Assembly (NCBI GenBank): GCA_000828975.1
Contig: AP014683.1
Location: 387,520 to 451,519 of the forward strand
DNA length: 64,000 nucleotides
Direction of reading: 5' to 3'
Source of the DNA: Burkholderiales bacterium GJ-E10
GTDB lineage: Bacteria; Pseudomonadota; Gammaproteobacteria; Burkholderiales; Burkholderiaceae_F
The notes beneath the pieces are model-generated. The model was not told where the DNA came from and ran no database searches. It worked only from the letters and a program-made list of their open reading frames with translations. Positions within the stretch are counted from its first letter, which is position 1. Every line of letters starts with the position of its first letter. Shown piece by piece: positions 1-10,696 of the stretch. A program made the translations under genes and the position numbers.

Positions 1-2480
1 TCCTGCGCAAACAGGTCCACCGCTTCGGCGACGGTGCAGGCAAGGACGTCGGCGATCGAAAGCATGTGGCCGCCACGCTCGATCTCCACCGCGAGAACCT
101 CGGCGCGGAAGCGCTTGCCGTCGCAGTCCGGGCAGCGCAGATAGACGTCCGAGAGGAACTGCATCTCGACGTGCTCGAATCCGTTGCCGCCGCAGGTGGG
201 GCAGCGGCCGTCGCCGGAGTTGAAGCTGAAGGTTCCGGCCGTGTATTTGCGTTCCTGCGCCAGCGGGGCCTGGGCAAAGATCTTGCGGATCGCATCGAAC
301 GCGCCGACGAAGCTGGCGGGGTTGGACCGGGTAGTCTTGCCGATCGGCGATTGGTCGACGAGGGCGACGTCGGCGAGTTGCTCGGCGCCGAGGCAACGGT
401 CGTGCGCGCCGATCGCCGTCGCGGGTTTCCCCAGGGCTCGGCAAAGCGCGGGATACAGCACATCCTGGATCAGGGTCGATTTGCCGGATCCGGATACGCC
501 GGTCACCGTCACGAGGCGGTGCAGCGGGAAGGCGACGGTGAGCGACCGAAGGTTGTGTTCGCGGGCGCCGGTGATGCGGATAACCCCCTCTCCCGCGAGG
601 GCGGGAGAGGGCGGGGGCGAGGATGTCGCTCCGGGGGGAGACCCTACTTTCCGCCTTCCGCTCAGGTAGAGTCCGGTGGCGGTATCCGCGCGGGCCAGTT
701 CTTCGGGCGTGCCGTTGAACACGATCTTCCCGCCGCGATCCCCCGGCCCCGGGCCCATGTCCAGGATGCGATCGGCGGCAAGCATGATCTGCGGGTCGTG
801 CTCGACCACGACGAGCGTGTTGCCGCTGTCGCGCAGCCTTTCCATGACGCCGACCACCCGTTGCATGTCGCGCGGATGCAGGCCGATCGAGGGTTCGTCG
901 AGGACGAACAGGGTGTTGACGAGCGAGGTGCCGAGCGCCGTCGTCAGATTGATCCGCTGCACTTCGCCACCGGAGAGCGTGCGGCTCTGGCGATCGAGGG
1001 TGAGATAGCCGAGTCCGACTTCGCAGAGGAATCGCAGGCGGGATCGAACCTCGTCGAGGATCATCTGGGTGGCAATCGCTTCGGCGTCCTGCCGGAGCGG
1101 GAGCGGGCGGTCGAACAGGGCGAACAGCCGATCGATCGGCTGCAGCATCAGATCGTGAATGGTGTAGGCGTGGCCGTCGCCCGGCGCGATCGTCCACAGC
1201 AGCGCATCGGGCTTGAGCCGCGTGCCGCCGCAGGCCGGGCAGCTCGTGTACGAGCGGTACCGCGACAGGAGCACGCGGATGTGCATCTTGTACGCCCGGG
1301 ATTCGAGCCATTCGAAAAAGTGGTCCACGCCGTACCACTGGGTCTTCCATTTCCCGGTCCAGTCCGGGTCGCCCCGGAGAACCCATTGGCGTGCGCGGTC
1401 CGGCAGTTCGGCCCACGGCGTGTCGAGATCCACGCCGGCCTCGCGGGCGGACTTCTGTCCCGCGTACTTCTCCATGTCCTGCTGGCATTCGACGAAACTC
1501 TTGGTCTGCCAGGGTTTGATCGCACCCTCGCGCAACGTCTTGCGGCCATCCGGAATGACGAGCGCGTGATCGACGCCGATCACCCGGCCGAAACCGCGAC
1601 AGGTCTCGCAGGCGCCAACGGGTGAATTGAAGGAAAAGCTTGCCGGCGTCGGGTCCGGGTAGCGGATGTCGCAGTGCGCACAGTGGAGGCCCGCCGAATA
1701 GCGCGCCCAGGGCGCATCGTCGGCATCATGTCCCGCCGCGGTGCCGTCGGCGATCCACGCGTCGACGCGTCCGCCGCCGAGCCGTTGCGCGGTTTCCGCG
1801 GCTTCCCGCAGGCGGTCGTCGTCGAGGGCGTCCCAGCGCAGGCGGTCGCAGACCACCGCGAGCGTTTGTGCCTCGCCGTCCCGGCGGCTGCGATGCACGC
1901 GTGTGTAGCCTTGCGCCGCAAGGTGTTCGCGGATCTCGTCCTCGGTGAAGTTGGCGGGCACGCGGACGGGAAAGGTGAGCACCAGGCGCCTTGCCTCCGG
2001 GACGCCGGTTTCGCGCGGCGCGGTGCCGGCTGCCCGCGCGATCAGGTCTGCGGCGATCGACGCCGGGGTGTCCGGCCGGACCAGGCGGCCGCAGCCCCGG
2101 CAATGCAGTTGGCTTGCGCGCGCAAAGAGCAGCTTCAGGTGATCGTTGAGCTCCGTCATCGTGCCGACCGTGCTGCGCGAACTGCGGACCGGGTTGGTCT
2201 GGTCGATTGCGATCGCAGGCGGCACGCCCTCGATGCGGTCGACCGCGGGCCGATCCATGCGGTCGAGGAACTGGCGTGCATACGGCGAGAAGGTTTCGAC
2301 GTAGCGCCGCTGCCCTTCGGCGTAGAGCGTGTCGAAGACGAGCGAGCTTTTCCCGGAGCCGGAGACTCCGGTCACCACGATCAGGTTCCCGGTCGGAAGA
2401 TCCAGGTCGAGGTTGCGCAGATTGTTCTGGCGCGCGCCGCGGATGCGGATCCAGCGCTGTCGATCCGACGGCGGACTCAT
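1..2480 (-). CDS. uvrA: UvrA, excinuclease ABC subunit A (3' end outside window)
   Basis: This is the damage-recognition ATPase of nucleotide excision repair, which loads UvrB onto lesions. Reading from ATG at 2480, the first Walker A (GVSGSGKSSL) appears about 40 residues in. A zinc-binding segment with CxxC pairs follows, then the first ABC signature LSGGEVQRI near 974. The second Walker A (GVSGSGKSTL) lies near 480-500 and the C-terminal zinc module CPTCGGNG near 200. About 826 residues are visible; by family length some 120-150 C-terminal residues lie beyond position 1. The frame was checked at 2480, 974, 479 and 65 and is unbroken. The linker before the second ABC half carries a palindromic repeat (586-626) translated as SPPPSPALAGEG. 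The gene starts 10 bp after the stop of the amidohydrolase gene, so the two may be co-transcribed. Identification is very secure. Confidence 0.96.
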   Translation of the reverse strand, partial: MSPPSDRQRWIRIRGARQNNLRNLDLDLPTGNLIVVTGVSGSGKSSLVFDTLYAEGQRRYVETFSPYARQFLDRMDRPAVDRIEGVPPAIAIDQTNPVRSSRSTVGTMTELNDHLKLLFARASQLHCRGCGRLVRPDTPASIAADLIARAAGTAPRETGVPEARRLVLTFPVRVPANFTEDEIREHLAAQGYTRVHRSRRDGEAQTLAVVCDRLRWDALDDDRLREAAETAQRLGGGRVDAWIADGTAAGHDADDAPWARYSAGLHCAHCDIRYPDPTPASFSFNSPVGACETCRGFGRVIGVDHALVIPDGRKTLREGAIKPWQTKSFVECQQDMEKYAGQKSAREAGVDLDTPWAELPDRARQWVLRGDPDWTGKWKTQWYGVDHFFEWLESRAYKMHIRVLLSRYRSYTSCPACGGTRLKPDALLWTIAPGDGHAYTIHDLMLQPIDRLFALFDRPLPLRQDAEAIATQMILDEVRSRLRFLCEVGLGYLTLDRQSRTLSGGEVQRINLTTALGTSLVNTLFVLDEPSIGLHPRDMQRVVGVMERLRDSGNTLVVVEHDPQIMLAADRILDMGPGPGDRGGKIVFNGTPEELARADTATGLYLSGRRKVGSPPGATSSPPPSPALAGEGVIRITGAREHNLRSLTVAFPLHRLVTVTGVSGSGKSTLIQDVLYPALCRALGKPATAIGAHDRCLGAEQLADVALVDQSPIGKTTRSNPASFVGAFDAIRKIFAQAPLAQERKYTAGTFSFNSGDGRCPTCGGNGFEHVEMQFLSDVYLRCPDCDGKRFRAEVLAVEIERGGHMLSIADVLACTVAEAVDLFAQ
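586..626. repeat. Intragenic palindromic repeat, copy A (inside uvrA)
   Basis: A perfect 11-bp stem (CCCTCTCCCGC, 586-596; GCGGGAGAGGG, 601-611) encloses a 4-nt loop and is followed by the G-rich flank CGGGGGCGAGGATGT. The same stem and right flank recur at 11296-11334 inside bioA. Here the repeat is read in frame on the minus strand within the UvrA linker between the two ABC halves. The uvrA frame continues on both sides. Confidence 0.85.
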
Positions 2481-2490
2481 GCTGCCGGGT

Positions 2491-3690
2491 TCATGATTCG
2501 AGAAACGCCTGCGCCAATCGCACCCAGTAGGCCGCCCCGATCGGCAGCAGGTCATCGTTGAAGTCGTAGGAGGCGTTGTGCAAGGTGCACGGACCGATGC
2601 CGTGCTCCGGCGCGCGGTGGTCGCCGTCGCCGTTGCCCAGGAGGAGGTAGGCGCCCGGGCGCTCGCGCAGCAGGAAAGCGAAATCCTCGGCACCCATGCT
2701 CGGTTCCACCCCGAAAAGGACCCGGTCCGCGCCCACCAGTTCCTCGGCGACCCGGGCGGCGAATCGCGCCTCTCCCGGGTGGTTGACGGTAGGGGGATAG
2801 TTGCGGTCGAAGCGGACCCGCGCCCGCGCCTCGTGGGCCTGCGCGGTCGCTTCGGCGATGCGGTGCATTCCCGCCTCGATCCGATCGGTGACGGCGTCGT
2901 CGAACGTCCGCAGGGTGCCGCAGATCGTCGCGATGTCCGGGATCACGTTGGTGGCGTCGCCGGCATGGATCATCGTGATCGAGAGCACGGCCGGATCGAT
3001 GGGTCGCTTGACGCGGGTGATCAGCCCCTGCAAGCCCTGCGCGATCTGGACCGCCACGAAGACCGGATCGACGCCGAGTTCCGGCATCGCGCCGTGTGCG
3101 CCGCGGCCTTCGATGCGGATCTCGAATTCGCTGGTCGAGGCCATCGCCGGTCCGTCGGCGATGGCGAAGGTTCCGACCGGAAGTCCCGGCCAGTTGTGGA
3201 TTGCGAACACCGCGTCGCAGGGAAAGCGGGTGAACAGGCCATCGTCGACCATGCGCTTCGCGCCGCCGCCGGCCTCCTCCGCCGGCTGGAAGATCGCGAC
3301 CACGGTGCCGGCGAAACTCCGGTCCTGGGCAAGGGATTGGGCCGCCCCCAGCAGCATCGCCGTATGCCCGTCATGGCCGCAGGCGTGCATGCGGCCGGGA
3401 AAGACGGAGCGGTGCAGGAACCGGTTGGCCTCCTGGATGGGCAGCGCATCCATGTCGGCGCGCAGGCCGATCATGCGCCCCGGGCGGCTGCCGCGGACCA
3501 CGCCGACGACGCCGGTGCCGCCGATGCCGCGATGGACTTCGACGCCCCATTGCGCCAGCAGATCCGCGACGAGATCGCTGGTGCGCTGTTCGGCGAACGC
3601 GAGTTCCGGATGCGCGTGGATGTCGCGGCGGATCGCCTGCAACGGCGAAACGGCGCTTGCGATGTCGTCGGGGAGGCGCATGACTCCCAT
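2491..3690 (-). CDS. M20-family amidohydrolase (hippurate hydrolase / aminoacylase-like)
   Basis: A 399-residue metallopeptidase-fold amidohydrolase that probably cleaves N-acyl amino acids in the cytoplasm. Visible M20 landmarks in order: RRDIHAHPELAF near residue 25, the metal-binding GLRADMDALP, HACGHDGHTAMLL, the catalytic PAEEAGGGAKRM, the dimerisation-domain HGAMPE stretch, and C-terminal MGAEDFAFLL. Length is normal for the AbgA/HipO/carboxypeptidase Ss1 group, and no signal peptide is seen. The exact substrate cannot be read from sequence; hippurate, other N-acyl amino acids and indole-acetyl conjugates are all family options. It stops 10 bp before the uvrA start. A start a few codons later (MRLPDD, fourth codon) is equally possible. 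Confidence 0.88.
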   Translation of the reverse strand: MGVMRLPDDIASAVSPLQAIRRDIHAHPELAFAEQRTSDLVADLLAQWGVEVHRGIGGTGVVGVVRGSRPGRMIGLRADMDALPIQEANRFLHRSVFPGRMHACGHDGHTAMLLGAAQSLAQDRSFAGTVVAIFQPAEEAGGGAKRMVDDGLFTRFPCDAVFAIHNWPGLPVGTFAIADGPAMASTSEFEIRIEGRGAHGAMPELGVDPVFVAVQIAQGLQGLITRVKRPIDPAVLSITMIHAGDATNVIPDIATICGTLRTFDDAVTDRIEAGMHRIAEATAQAHEARARVRFDRNYPPTVNHPGEARFAARVAEELVGADRVLFGVEPSMGAEDFAFLLRERPGAYLLLGNGDGDHRAPEHGIGPCTLHNASYDFNDDLLPIGAAYWVRLAQAFLES

Positions 3691-3744
3691 TGTATGCCGC
3701 GCCTGCTGCGATGCCGGACCGGGATGTCCGACATCACGGCAGGG

Positions 3745-5058
3745 TCACGGTACGACGTGGTCGATCGTGATCGTCAGCCCCTTCGTCCCCACCGCCACCG
3801 GTTGGCTGGATCCTTCCAGATCGCCGGAGGCCGGCATTGCATCGCCGCTGCGCGAGACGCGGGCTTCGATGATCACCGGCGAGAACTTGGACACGGTGAA
3901 CGCCGGCACCATGGCCATCGCGTCGTTGAGGGTGAATGTCATCGGCAGGTCCTTGACCTGCTTGCGCAGCATTGCCAGGGGCACGCGCGGGCCGAAGGCG
4001 GCGCGGGCGTAGATGAACACCGTTTCGTCCGGCGAGGCCTTGCCGGCCAGGGCCGAGGCGATTTCCACCTTGCCCTGGACCCCCGCCGCTGCCGCCGCTG
4101 CGGCGCTCATGCCCGACGCCGCATTCGCGGCGAGATCCGCCGGCAGCGTCTGCCCGGCCTGCTTGGCACGGTTGCGGGCTTCTTCGATGCTGCTGCGCAG
4201 GTTCTGCGCGAATTGCGGGTCCTCGGGTGCGGCCTGCACCGCCCGCTCCCAGTAGACGATCGCGTCGGCGTAGCGGCGGTGCCCGAAGGCGTCCGTGCCG
4301 GCCAGGGCGAGGCCCTTGACGTTGCGGGGATCGATCTTGAGGGCGCGCGAGATGAGTTTCATCGGCATGCCGTCGAGATCCTGCCCCTGCGTCATCGCCA
4401 GCGCGTCGGCGAAGTCGACCAGGAGGTTCGGATCCTTCGGCGTGAGCGCCACCGCCTTGGCGTAGGCGTGCACGGCATCCTGGAAGTTCTTGGCGGCATC
4501 GGCGCCATTGCTTTGCTCGCCGATGTACGCATACACCCGGCCGAGCATCGCCCATCCGGCGGCGTCACCGGGATTCTTCTGCAGCGAAGCCTGCAGTTTG
4601 TCGATCATCTTCTGGATCTGGGCTGCGGTCACGGATGGATTCTGCGCACCGCCCGGGCCTCCGTCCTGCGCCGCTGCCGCCGCCACCGTTGCGCCGGGGG
4701 CCAGGGCGTCGGGAGTGCCCAGGCGGCTGTAGAGCACGATCGGGATGGCGAGGACCAGGACCCCGAGCGCGAGCGCGGTGCCGCGCGCACGCTTGGGACC
4801 TGCCGGCGCCGCGGCGTCCGGACCGACCTCCTCGAGCAGACGGCGTTCGAGTTCGATGCGGCTTTGCTGGAATTGGGCATCGCCCAGGGTGCCGGCGGCA
4901 TATTCGGCCTCGAGTTCGCGCAGTTGGTCGCGGAACAGCGCGACCACGGCGCCGGCCTTCTTTTCTTCTCCGGGTTCGGCGTTGCGCAGCAGGGGCCAAA
5001 GCAGCAGACCGAGGGCCAGGATCAGCAGGATCCCGGCGGCAAACAGAAATCCGATCAT
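3745..5058 (-). CDS. ccmI: CcmI, cytochrome c maturation TPR protein
   Basis: Membrane-anchored chaperone subunit of the system I haem lyase that holds apocytochrome c near CcmF/CcmH. The 437-residue product begins with a transmembrane helix (MIGFLFAAGILLILALG). A short loop follows with the family-typical FRDQLRELEAEYAAGTL, then a second hydrophobic helix (LALGVLVLAIPIVL). TPR units come next (for example DAAGWAMLGRVYAYIGE and KDPNLLVDFADALAMTQG), then a C-terminal beta-rich domain. Its ATG overlaps the ccmH stop by 4 bp, so it is translationally coupled and ends the ccmEFGHI transcript. The full-length form with the C-terminal periplasmic domain is the usual betaproteobacterial layout. Confidence 0.93.
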   Translation of the reverse strand: MIGFLFAAGILLILALGLLLWPLLRNAEPGEEKKAGAVVALFRDQLRELEAEYAAGTLGDAQFQQSRIELERRLLEEVGPDAAAPAGPKRARGTALALGVLVLAIPIVLYSRLGTPDALAPGATVAAAAAQDGGPGGAQNPSVTAAQIQKMIDKLQASLQKNPGDAAGWAMLGRVYAYIGEQSNGADAAKNFQDAVHAYAKAVALTPKDPNLLVDFADALAMTQGQDLDGMPMKLISRALKIDPRNVKGLALAGTDAFGHRRYADAIVYWERAVQAAPEDPQFAQNLRSSIEEARNRAKQAGQTLPADLAANAASGMSAAAAAAAGVQGKVEIASALAGKASPDETVFIYARAAFGPRVPLAMLRKQVKDLPMTFTLNDAMAMVPAFTVSKFSPVIIEARVSRSGDAMPASGDLEGSSQPVAVGTKGLTITIDHVVP

Positions 5059-5588
5059 GAGAGGTGGCTTTCTTCTCCAGCGCCTTCTTGGAGCAGGCGC
5101 TGCGCGCGTTTCGCGTCTTCTGCGCTCAGGGTTGCGTCACTTGCCGCAGCAAGGGACTGTGTGGCGCGCCGTTTGAGCGTGAAGTACAGCGCGGCCAGGC
5201 CGCCTACCAGCAGCAGGCCGGGGCCGAACCATAGCAGGATGGTGTCGTCCTGGACCGGCGGACGGTACAGGACGAAATTGCCGTAGCGCGCCACCAGATA
5301 GGACCGGATCTGGGCGTCCGTCTCGCCCTTGGCGAGCATCTCGCGGATTTCCTGGCGGAGATCCACCGCCAGTGGCGCTTCCGAGGCAGCCAGCGTCTGG
5401 TTCTGGCATTGCAGGCAGCGCAGCGTTGCCGCCAGCCGCATCATGTGGTGCTCGATCGCCGGGTCGTTGCCGAGTTCCGGCGCCTCCTTGGCGTACGCGG
5501 CGGGCAGCATCACCGGGCCGGCCAGAGTGGCGGCCAGGGCGAGTCCGAGCGCGCAGCGGCGCGCGATGGGAAGAATCCAGGGTCTCAT
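5055..5588 (-). CDS. ccmH: CcmH, apocytochrome c thiol reductase subunit
   Basis: Periplasmic membrane-anchored thioredox protein that keeps apocytochrome CXXCH cysteines reduced for haem attachment. The 177 residues comprise an N-terminal signal peptide ending near AAYAKEA, the diagnostic motif LRCLQCQNQTLAAS with its two redox cysteines at about residues 57 and 60, a helical domain, and one C-terminal transmembrane helix (LLWFGPGLLLVGGLAALYF). It lacks the TPR extension of the E. coli CcmH fusion, because that part is the separate ccmI next door. A 79-bp gap separates it from ccmG upstream; the overlap with ccmI downstream is 4 bp. Confidence 0.95.
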   Translation of the reverse strand: MRPWILPIARRCALGLALAATLAGPVMLPAAYAKEAPELGNDPAIEHHMMRLAATLRCLQCQNQTLAASEAPLAVDLRQEIREMLAKGETDAQIRSYLVARYGNFVLYRPPVQDDTILLWFGPGLLLVGGLAALYFTLKRRATQSLAAASDATLSAEDAKRAQRLLQEGAGEESHLS

Positions 5589-5667
5589 AGGGATCGGTTC
5601 CGCGCTCCCCCGGACGGGCGGGAAGGCGGTGCATTGCAGGTGACAAACATGGATCGGCGACGGGCCA

Positions 5668-6201
5668 CTACGAATTCTGCAGCTTTCGAATCAGCGGCAA
5701 CAACGTATTCTGGATGATATCGGGGGTGAACGGCCCGATCTGCTTGAAGCGGACCACGCCCTGCTTGTCGATCAGGAACGTTTCGGGCACGGCGTAGACG
5801 CCATAGTTGATGCCGATGCGGCCGGATTGATCGAAGGCGATTTCCGCATATGGGTTGCCGTACTGCACCAGCCAGCCCAACCCGGCGGGCCGGGTGTCCT
5901 TGTAGTCGAGGCCGATGATCGGCACTCCGCTCGAGCGTGCGAAGTCCACCAGCATCGGCTGCTCTTCCCGGCAGGCCACGCACCAGGATGCGAACGCATT
6001 GAGCATCCACACCTTGCCGAGCATGTCCTTGCGGTCGACCATCTGTTCCGGCGACGACAGCGACGCCACCCGGAAATCCGGCGCGGGCTTGTCGATGAGC
6101 GGAGACGGAATCTCGCGCGGATCCATCCACAGCCCCTTGAACAGGAACCCGACGATGGCGAGAAATACGACGAGCGGCAGGAGATAACGCAGGGAACGCA
6201 T
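5668..6201 (-). CDS. ccmG: CcmG/DsbE, thiol:disulfide interchange protein
   Basis: Periplasmic thioredoxin-like reductant of the cytochrome c maturation pathway, working with CcmH. The 177 residues start with one membrane anchor (LLPLVVFLAIVGFLFKGLW). The thioredoxin fold follows: the active site is NAFASWCVACREEQP (WCVAC, about residues 88-92), and the CcmG-specific PAPDF, GLDYKD and GVYAVPETFLID segments are all present. The spacing of 15 bp to ccmF upstream indicates co-transcription. Family and context agree; nothing odd was seen. Confidence 0.95.
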   Translation of the reverse strand: MRSLRYLLPLVVFLAIVGFLFKGLWMDPREIPSPLIDKPAPDFRVASLSSPEQMVDRKDMLGKVWMLNAFASWCVACREEQPMLVDFARSSGVPIIGLDYKDTRPAGLGWLVQYGNPYAEIAFDQSGRIGINYGVYAVPETFLIDKQGVVRFKQIGPFTPDIIQNTLLPLIRKLQNS

Positions 6202-6216
6202 GATGTGGCAACCCGT

Positions 6217-8202
6217 TTACGCCTTGACCGTCGCACCCGACGGCGCCATGGACCGTTGATTCGCAAGGCGGTAGCGGCGATCCGAGAGCGCGAACACGCC
6301 ACCCAGGGCCATCAGCACGCAGCCGCCCCAGATCCAGTCGACGAACGGCTTGTAGTACACGCGAACCACCCAGGAAGTCTTGCCGGTCGGCGAGCCCAGC
6401 GACACATAAAGATCGCCGAGGAAGCCGGTGTGGATGGCGGCGTCGGTCATCGGCTCGCCGCGCTCCGAGAACTGGTGCTTCTCCGGGTACATGGTGCGCA
6501 CCGGGGTGCCGGTCGCGGCGGTGCCGCGATAGATGTCGAAGACGCCGCGGGTGTACTCGTAGTTCGGTCCCATGCCCTTTTCCGTGCCGACGAATTTCGC
6601 GGTGTAGGGGCCGACGCCGACGGTCTCGCCGGCGGCCATGTTGACGTCCTTCTCGGTGGCATACCCCGACACCAGCGTCACGCCCACGACGAACACCGCC
6701 ACGCCCAGGTGGGCGATCAGCATGCCGACGTAGCCGCGCGGCAGGGTGGACAGCTTGGTCAGCACGCTGCCCCCCTGCATCGGCCGGATCCGCGACCAGA
6801 GGTTGATCACGCCGCTGCTGGCGATCCAGGCGGCAAGCAGGATGCCCAACGCCACCATGGGCGACCAGCGGCCCTCGACCAGGGGAACGAGGATGGCCAG
6901 CACCGCGCTGATGGCCGCCGCCCATTTCAGGCGGGAAGCCAGTTCCGGCAGTTCCGCCTTGCGCCACTTGGCTAGCGGTCCGACCCCCATGAGGAACAGC
7001 GCCGGCGCCATCAACGGCACGAACACGGTGTTGAAGTACGGGGGGCCGACGGAGATCTTGTCCATGTGCAGCGCGTCGAGCGCCAGCGGGTACAGGGTGC
7101 CGAGCAGCACACAGGCCGTTGCCGCCAGGAAGAGCACGTTGTTGGTGAGCAGCATCGACTCGCGCGAAATCACCTCGAAGCGCTCGCCCAGGCCGATCTT
7201 CGGCGCGCGCCATGCGAAAAGCCCCAGCGAACTGCCGATCACGACCACCAGGAAACCGAGGATGTAGACGCCGCGACGGGGGTCGGAAGCGAACGCATGC
7301 ACCGACGTGAGCACGCCCGAACGCACGAGGAAGGTGCCGATCAGCGAGAGCGAGAATGCGAAGATCGCCAGCATGACCGTCCAGACCTTGAAGCCGCCGC
7401 GCTTTTCCGTCACCGCGAGCGAGTGCATCAGGGCGGTGCCGGCGAGCCAGGGCATGAACGACGCGTTCTCCACCGGATCCCAGAACCACCAGCCGCCCCA
7501 GCCCAGGGTGTAGTAGGACCAGGCGCTGCCGGCCATGATACCGACGGTGAGGAAGGTCCATGCCACCGTCGTCCAGGGCCGCGACCAGCGCGCCCAGGTC
7601 GAGTCGAGGTTGCCGCCGAGCAGCGCGGCGATCGCGAACGAAAAGGCGACCGAGAACCCGACGTAGCCCATGTAGAGCACCGGCGGGTGGACCACCATGC
7701 CGGGATCCTGCAGCATCGGGTTGAGGTCGTTGCCGTTGGCCACCGCGGGCAGGACACGGAGGAAGGGGTTCGAGGTGAACAGGATGAACGCGAGGAAGCC
7801 CAGCGAAACCAGGCCCATCACGGCCAGGATGCGCGCGATCATCTCGCGCGGCAGATGCTTGCTGAAGATGCTCACGGCGAGCATCCAGAGCGACAGGATC
7901 TGCACCCAGAGCAGCATCGAGCCCTCATGGCCGCCCCAGAAGGCCGCGAACTTGTACCGCAGCGGCAGCAGGCGGCTGGAGTCGGCGGCGACGTAGATTA
8001 CCGAGAAGTCATCGTGGAGAAAACTCCATACGAGACAGGCGCTGGCGATGCTCACGAGCAGGAACTGCGCGCGCGCCGCCGGCCGGGCCAGCGCCATCCA
8101 GCGGACGTTGCCCCGGGCCGCGCCGATCATCGGGATCGTGCCGAGGGCCAGCGCCACGGTCGCGGCGACCATGAGCGCGAAATTGCCGAGTTCCGGAATC
8201 AT
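6217..8202 (-). CDS. ccmF: CcmF, haem lyase membrane subunit
   Basis: Core integral-membrane subunit of the system I haem lyase that transfers haem from holo-CcmE to apocytochrome c. The 661 residues are dominated by transmembrane helices. The haem-handling WWD region reads [18 protein letters not shown] (about residues 93-110), and the second family hallmark [16 protein letters not shown] lies near residues 233-250. A large periplasmic domain precedes the last helix. The ATG overlaps the ccmE stop by 4 bp. The length matches the family (about 650). Confidence 0.96.
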   Translation of the reverse strand: MIPELGNFALMVAATVALALGTIPMIGAARGNVRWMALARPAARAQFLLVSIASACLVWSFLHDDFSVIYVAADSSRLLPLRYKFAAFWGGHEGSMLLWVQILSLWMLAVSIFSKHLPREMIARILAVMGLVSLGFLAFILFTSNPFLRVLPAVANGNDLNPMLQDPGMVVHPPVLYMGYVGFSVAFSFAIAALLGGNLDSTWARWSRPWTTVAWTFLTVGIMAGSAWSYYTLGWGGWWFWDPVENASFMPWLAGTALMHSLAVTEKRGGFKVWTVMLAIFAFSLSLIGTFLVRSGVLTSVHAFASDPRRGVYILGFLVVVIGSSLGLFAWRAPKIGLGERFEVISRESMLLTNNVLFLAATACVLLGTLYPLALDALHMDKISVGPPYFNTVFVPLMAPALFLMGVGPLAKWRKAELPELASRLKWAAAISAVLAILVPLVEGRWSPMVALGILLAAWIASSGVINLWSRIRPMQGGSVLTKLSTLPRGYVGMLIAHLGVAVFVVGVTLVSGYATEKDVNMAAGETVGVGPYTAKFVGTEKGMGPNYEYTRGVFDIYRGTAATGTPVRTMYPEKHQFSERGEPMTDAAIHTGFLGDLYVSLGSPTGKTSWVVRVYYKPFVDWIWGGCVLMALGGVFALSDRRYRLANQRSMAPSGATVKA

Positions 8203-8684
8203 TGGGCCTTGCCTCCCGTGCTGGGCGATGCCGAAACCAGGGTGGAAGTCGACACCGGCCGCCCTTCCTTGGCGCGCCGGATCGCTTCCGCAGCCTCGGG
8301 CGGCATGTAGTTTTCGTCATGCTTGGCGAGCACCTGGGAGGCGCGGAACGTGCCGTCGCTGGCGAGTTCGCCTTCCGCCACCACTCCCTTGCCCTCGCGG
8401 AATAGGTCCGGAAGGAGGCCGGTGTAGGTGACTGGCACCGACTTCGCCGTATCGGTGACGAGGAAGTGCGCGGTGGCGCCGTCGCGGTGCAGGCTGCCCT
8501 TGACGACCATGCCGCCGATGCGGAATGGCCGGTGGTGCGGCGCCTGGTCGGCCTCCACCTGCGATGGGGTGTAGAAAAAGACCAGATTGCTGCGGAACGC
8601 GTTGAGGATCAACACGGCGGCAATTCCACCCACAGCCAGGCCCGCGCCGACGATGGCCAATCGTTTGGTTCTTGGTTTCATCAC
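8199..8684 (-). CDS. ccmE: CcmE, periplasmic haem chaperone
   Basis: Haem chaperone that covalently binds haem and delivers it to CcmF. The 161 residues contain an N-terminal anchor ([18 protein letters not shown]), an OB-fold core, and the haem-binding motif [12 protein letters not shown], whose histidine (near residue 121) forms the covalent haem bond in the family. It is the first gene of the visible ccm transcript. Upstream lie only 130 bp before the divergent acyl-CoA synthetase gene, so ccmA, ccmB, ccmC and ccmD, which usually precede ccmE, are not here. Confidence 0.95.
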   Translation of the reverse strand: MMKPRTKRLAIVGAGLAVGGIAAVLILNAFRSNLVFFYTPSQVEADQAPHHRPFRIGGMVVKGSLHRDGATAHFLVTDTAKSVPVTYTGLLPDLFREGKGVVAEGELASDGTFRASQVLAKHDENYMPPEAAEAIRRAKEGRPVSTSTLVSASPSTGGKAQ

Positions 8685-8814
8685 TGCTTCGGTAGTGGTG
8701 CTGAAAAAAGGTTCCGGTGCGATGCAGCCACGGCGGTTTGGGAAGTCCGCTCTCCGGGGGCCGGCGATAGTTGTGTATTGTCGCTCAAACTTCGGAATCG
8801 CGCGGGAGGGGGGC

Positions 8815-10509
<1,695 letters not shown>

Positions 10510-10533
<24 letters not shown>

Positions 10534-10593
10534 TGCGGGCGAATCGGCGGGCGAATCGGCGGGGTGAAACCGCGGGCGAGAATGCGGGCGAAT
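10510..10593. repeat. Tandem repeat, 37-bp period, across the 3' end of fadD
   Basis: The core GCGGGCGAATCGG occurs at 10510-10522, 10535-10547 and 10547-10559. Diverged copies start at 10572 and 10584. Offsets alternate 25 and 12 bp, so the true unit is 37 bp, repeated about 2.3 times. The stop codon of the acyl-CoA synthetase (10531-10533) lies inside the first unit. It ends about 100 bp before bioA. Confidence 0.7.
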
Positions 10594-10696
10594 GAAGACC
10601 GACCGCCCCGGGTTGCGTGTGCGACCGGACCTTTCCCCGGGGCCTGGCCCCGCGCGCAACCCGGACGCATCCGGCAATCGCCACGAGAAGGAATCC

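Noticed and set aside
66-1625. Long plus-strand frame opposite uvrA
   Set aside because: Shadow of uvrA, which is read continuously on the minus strand with all motifs.
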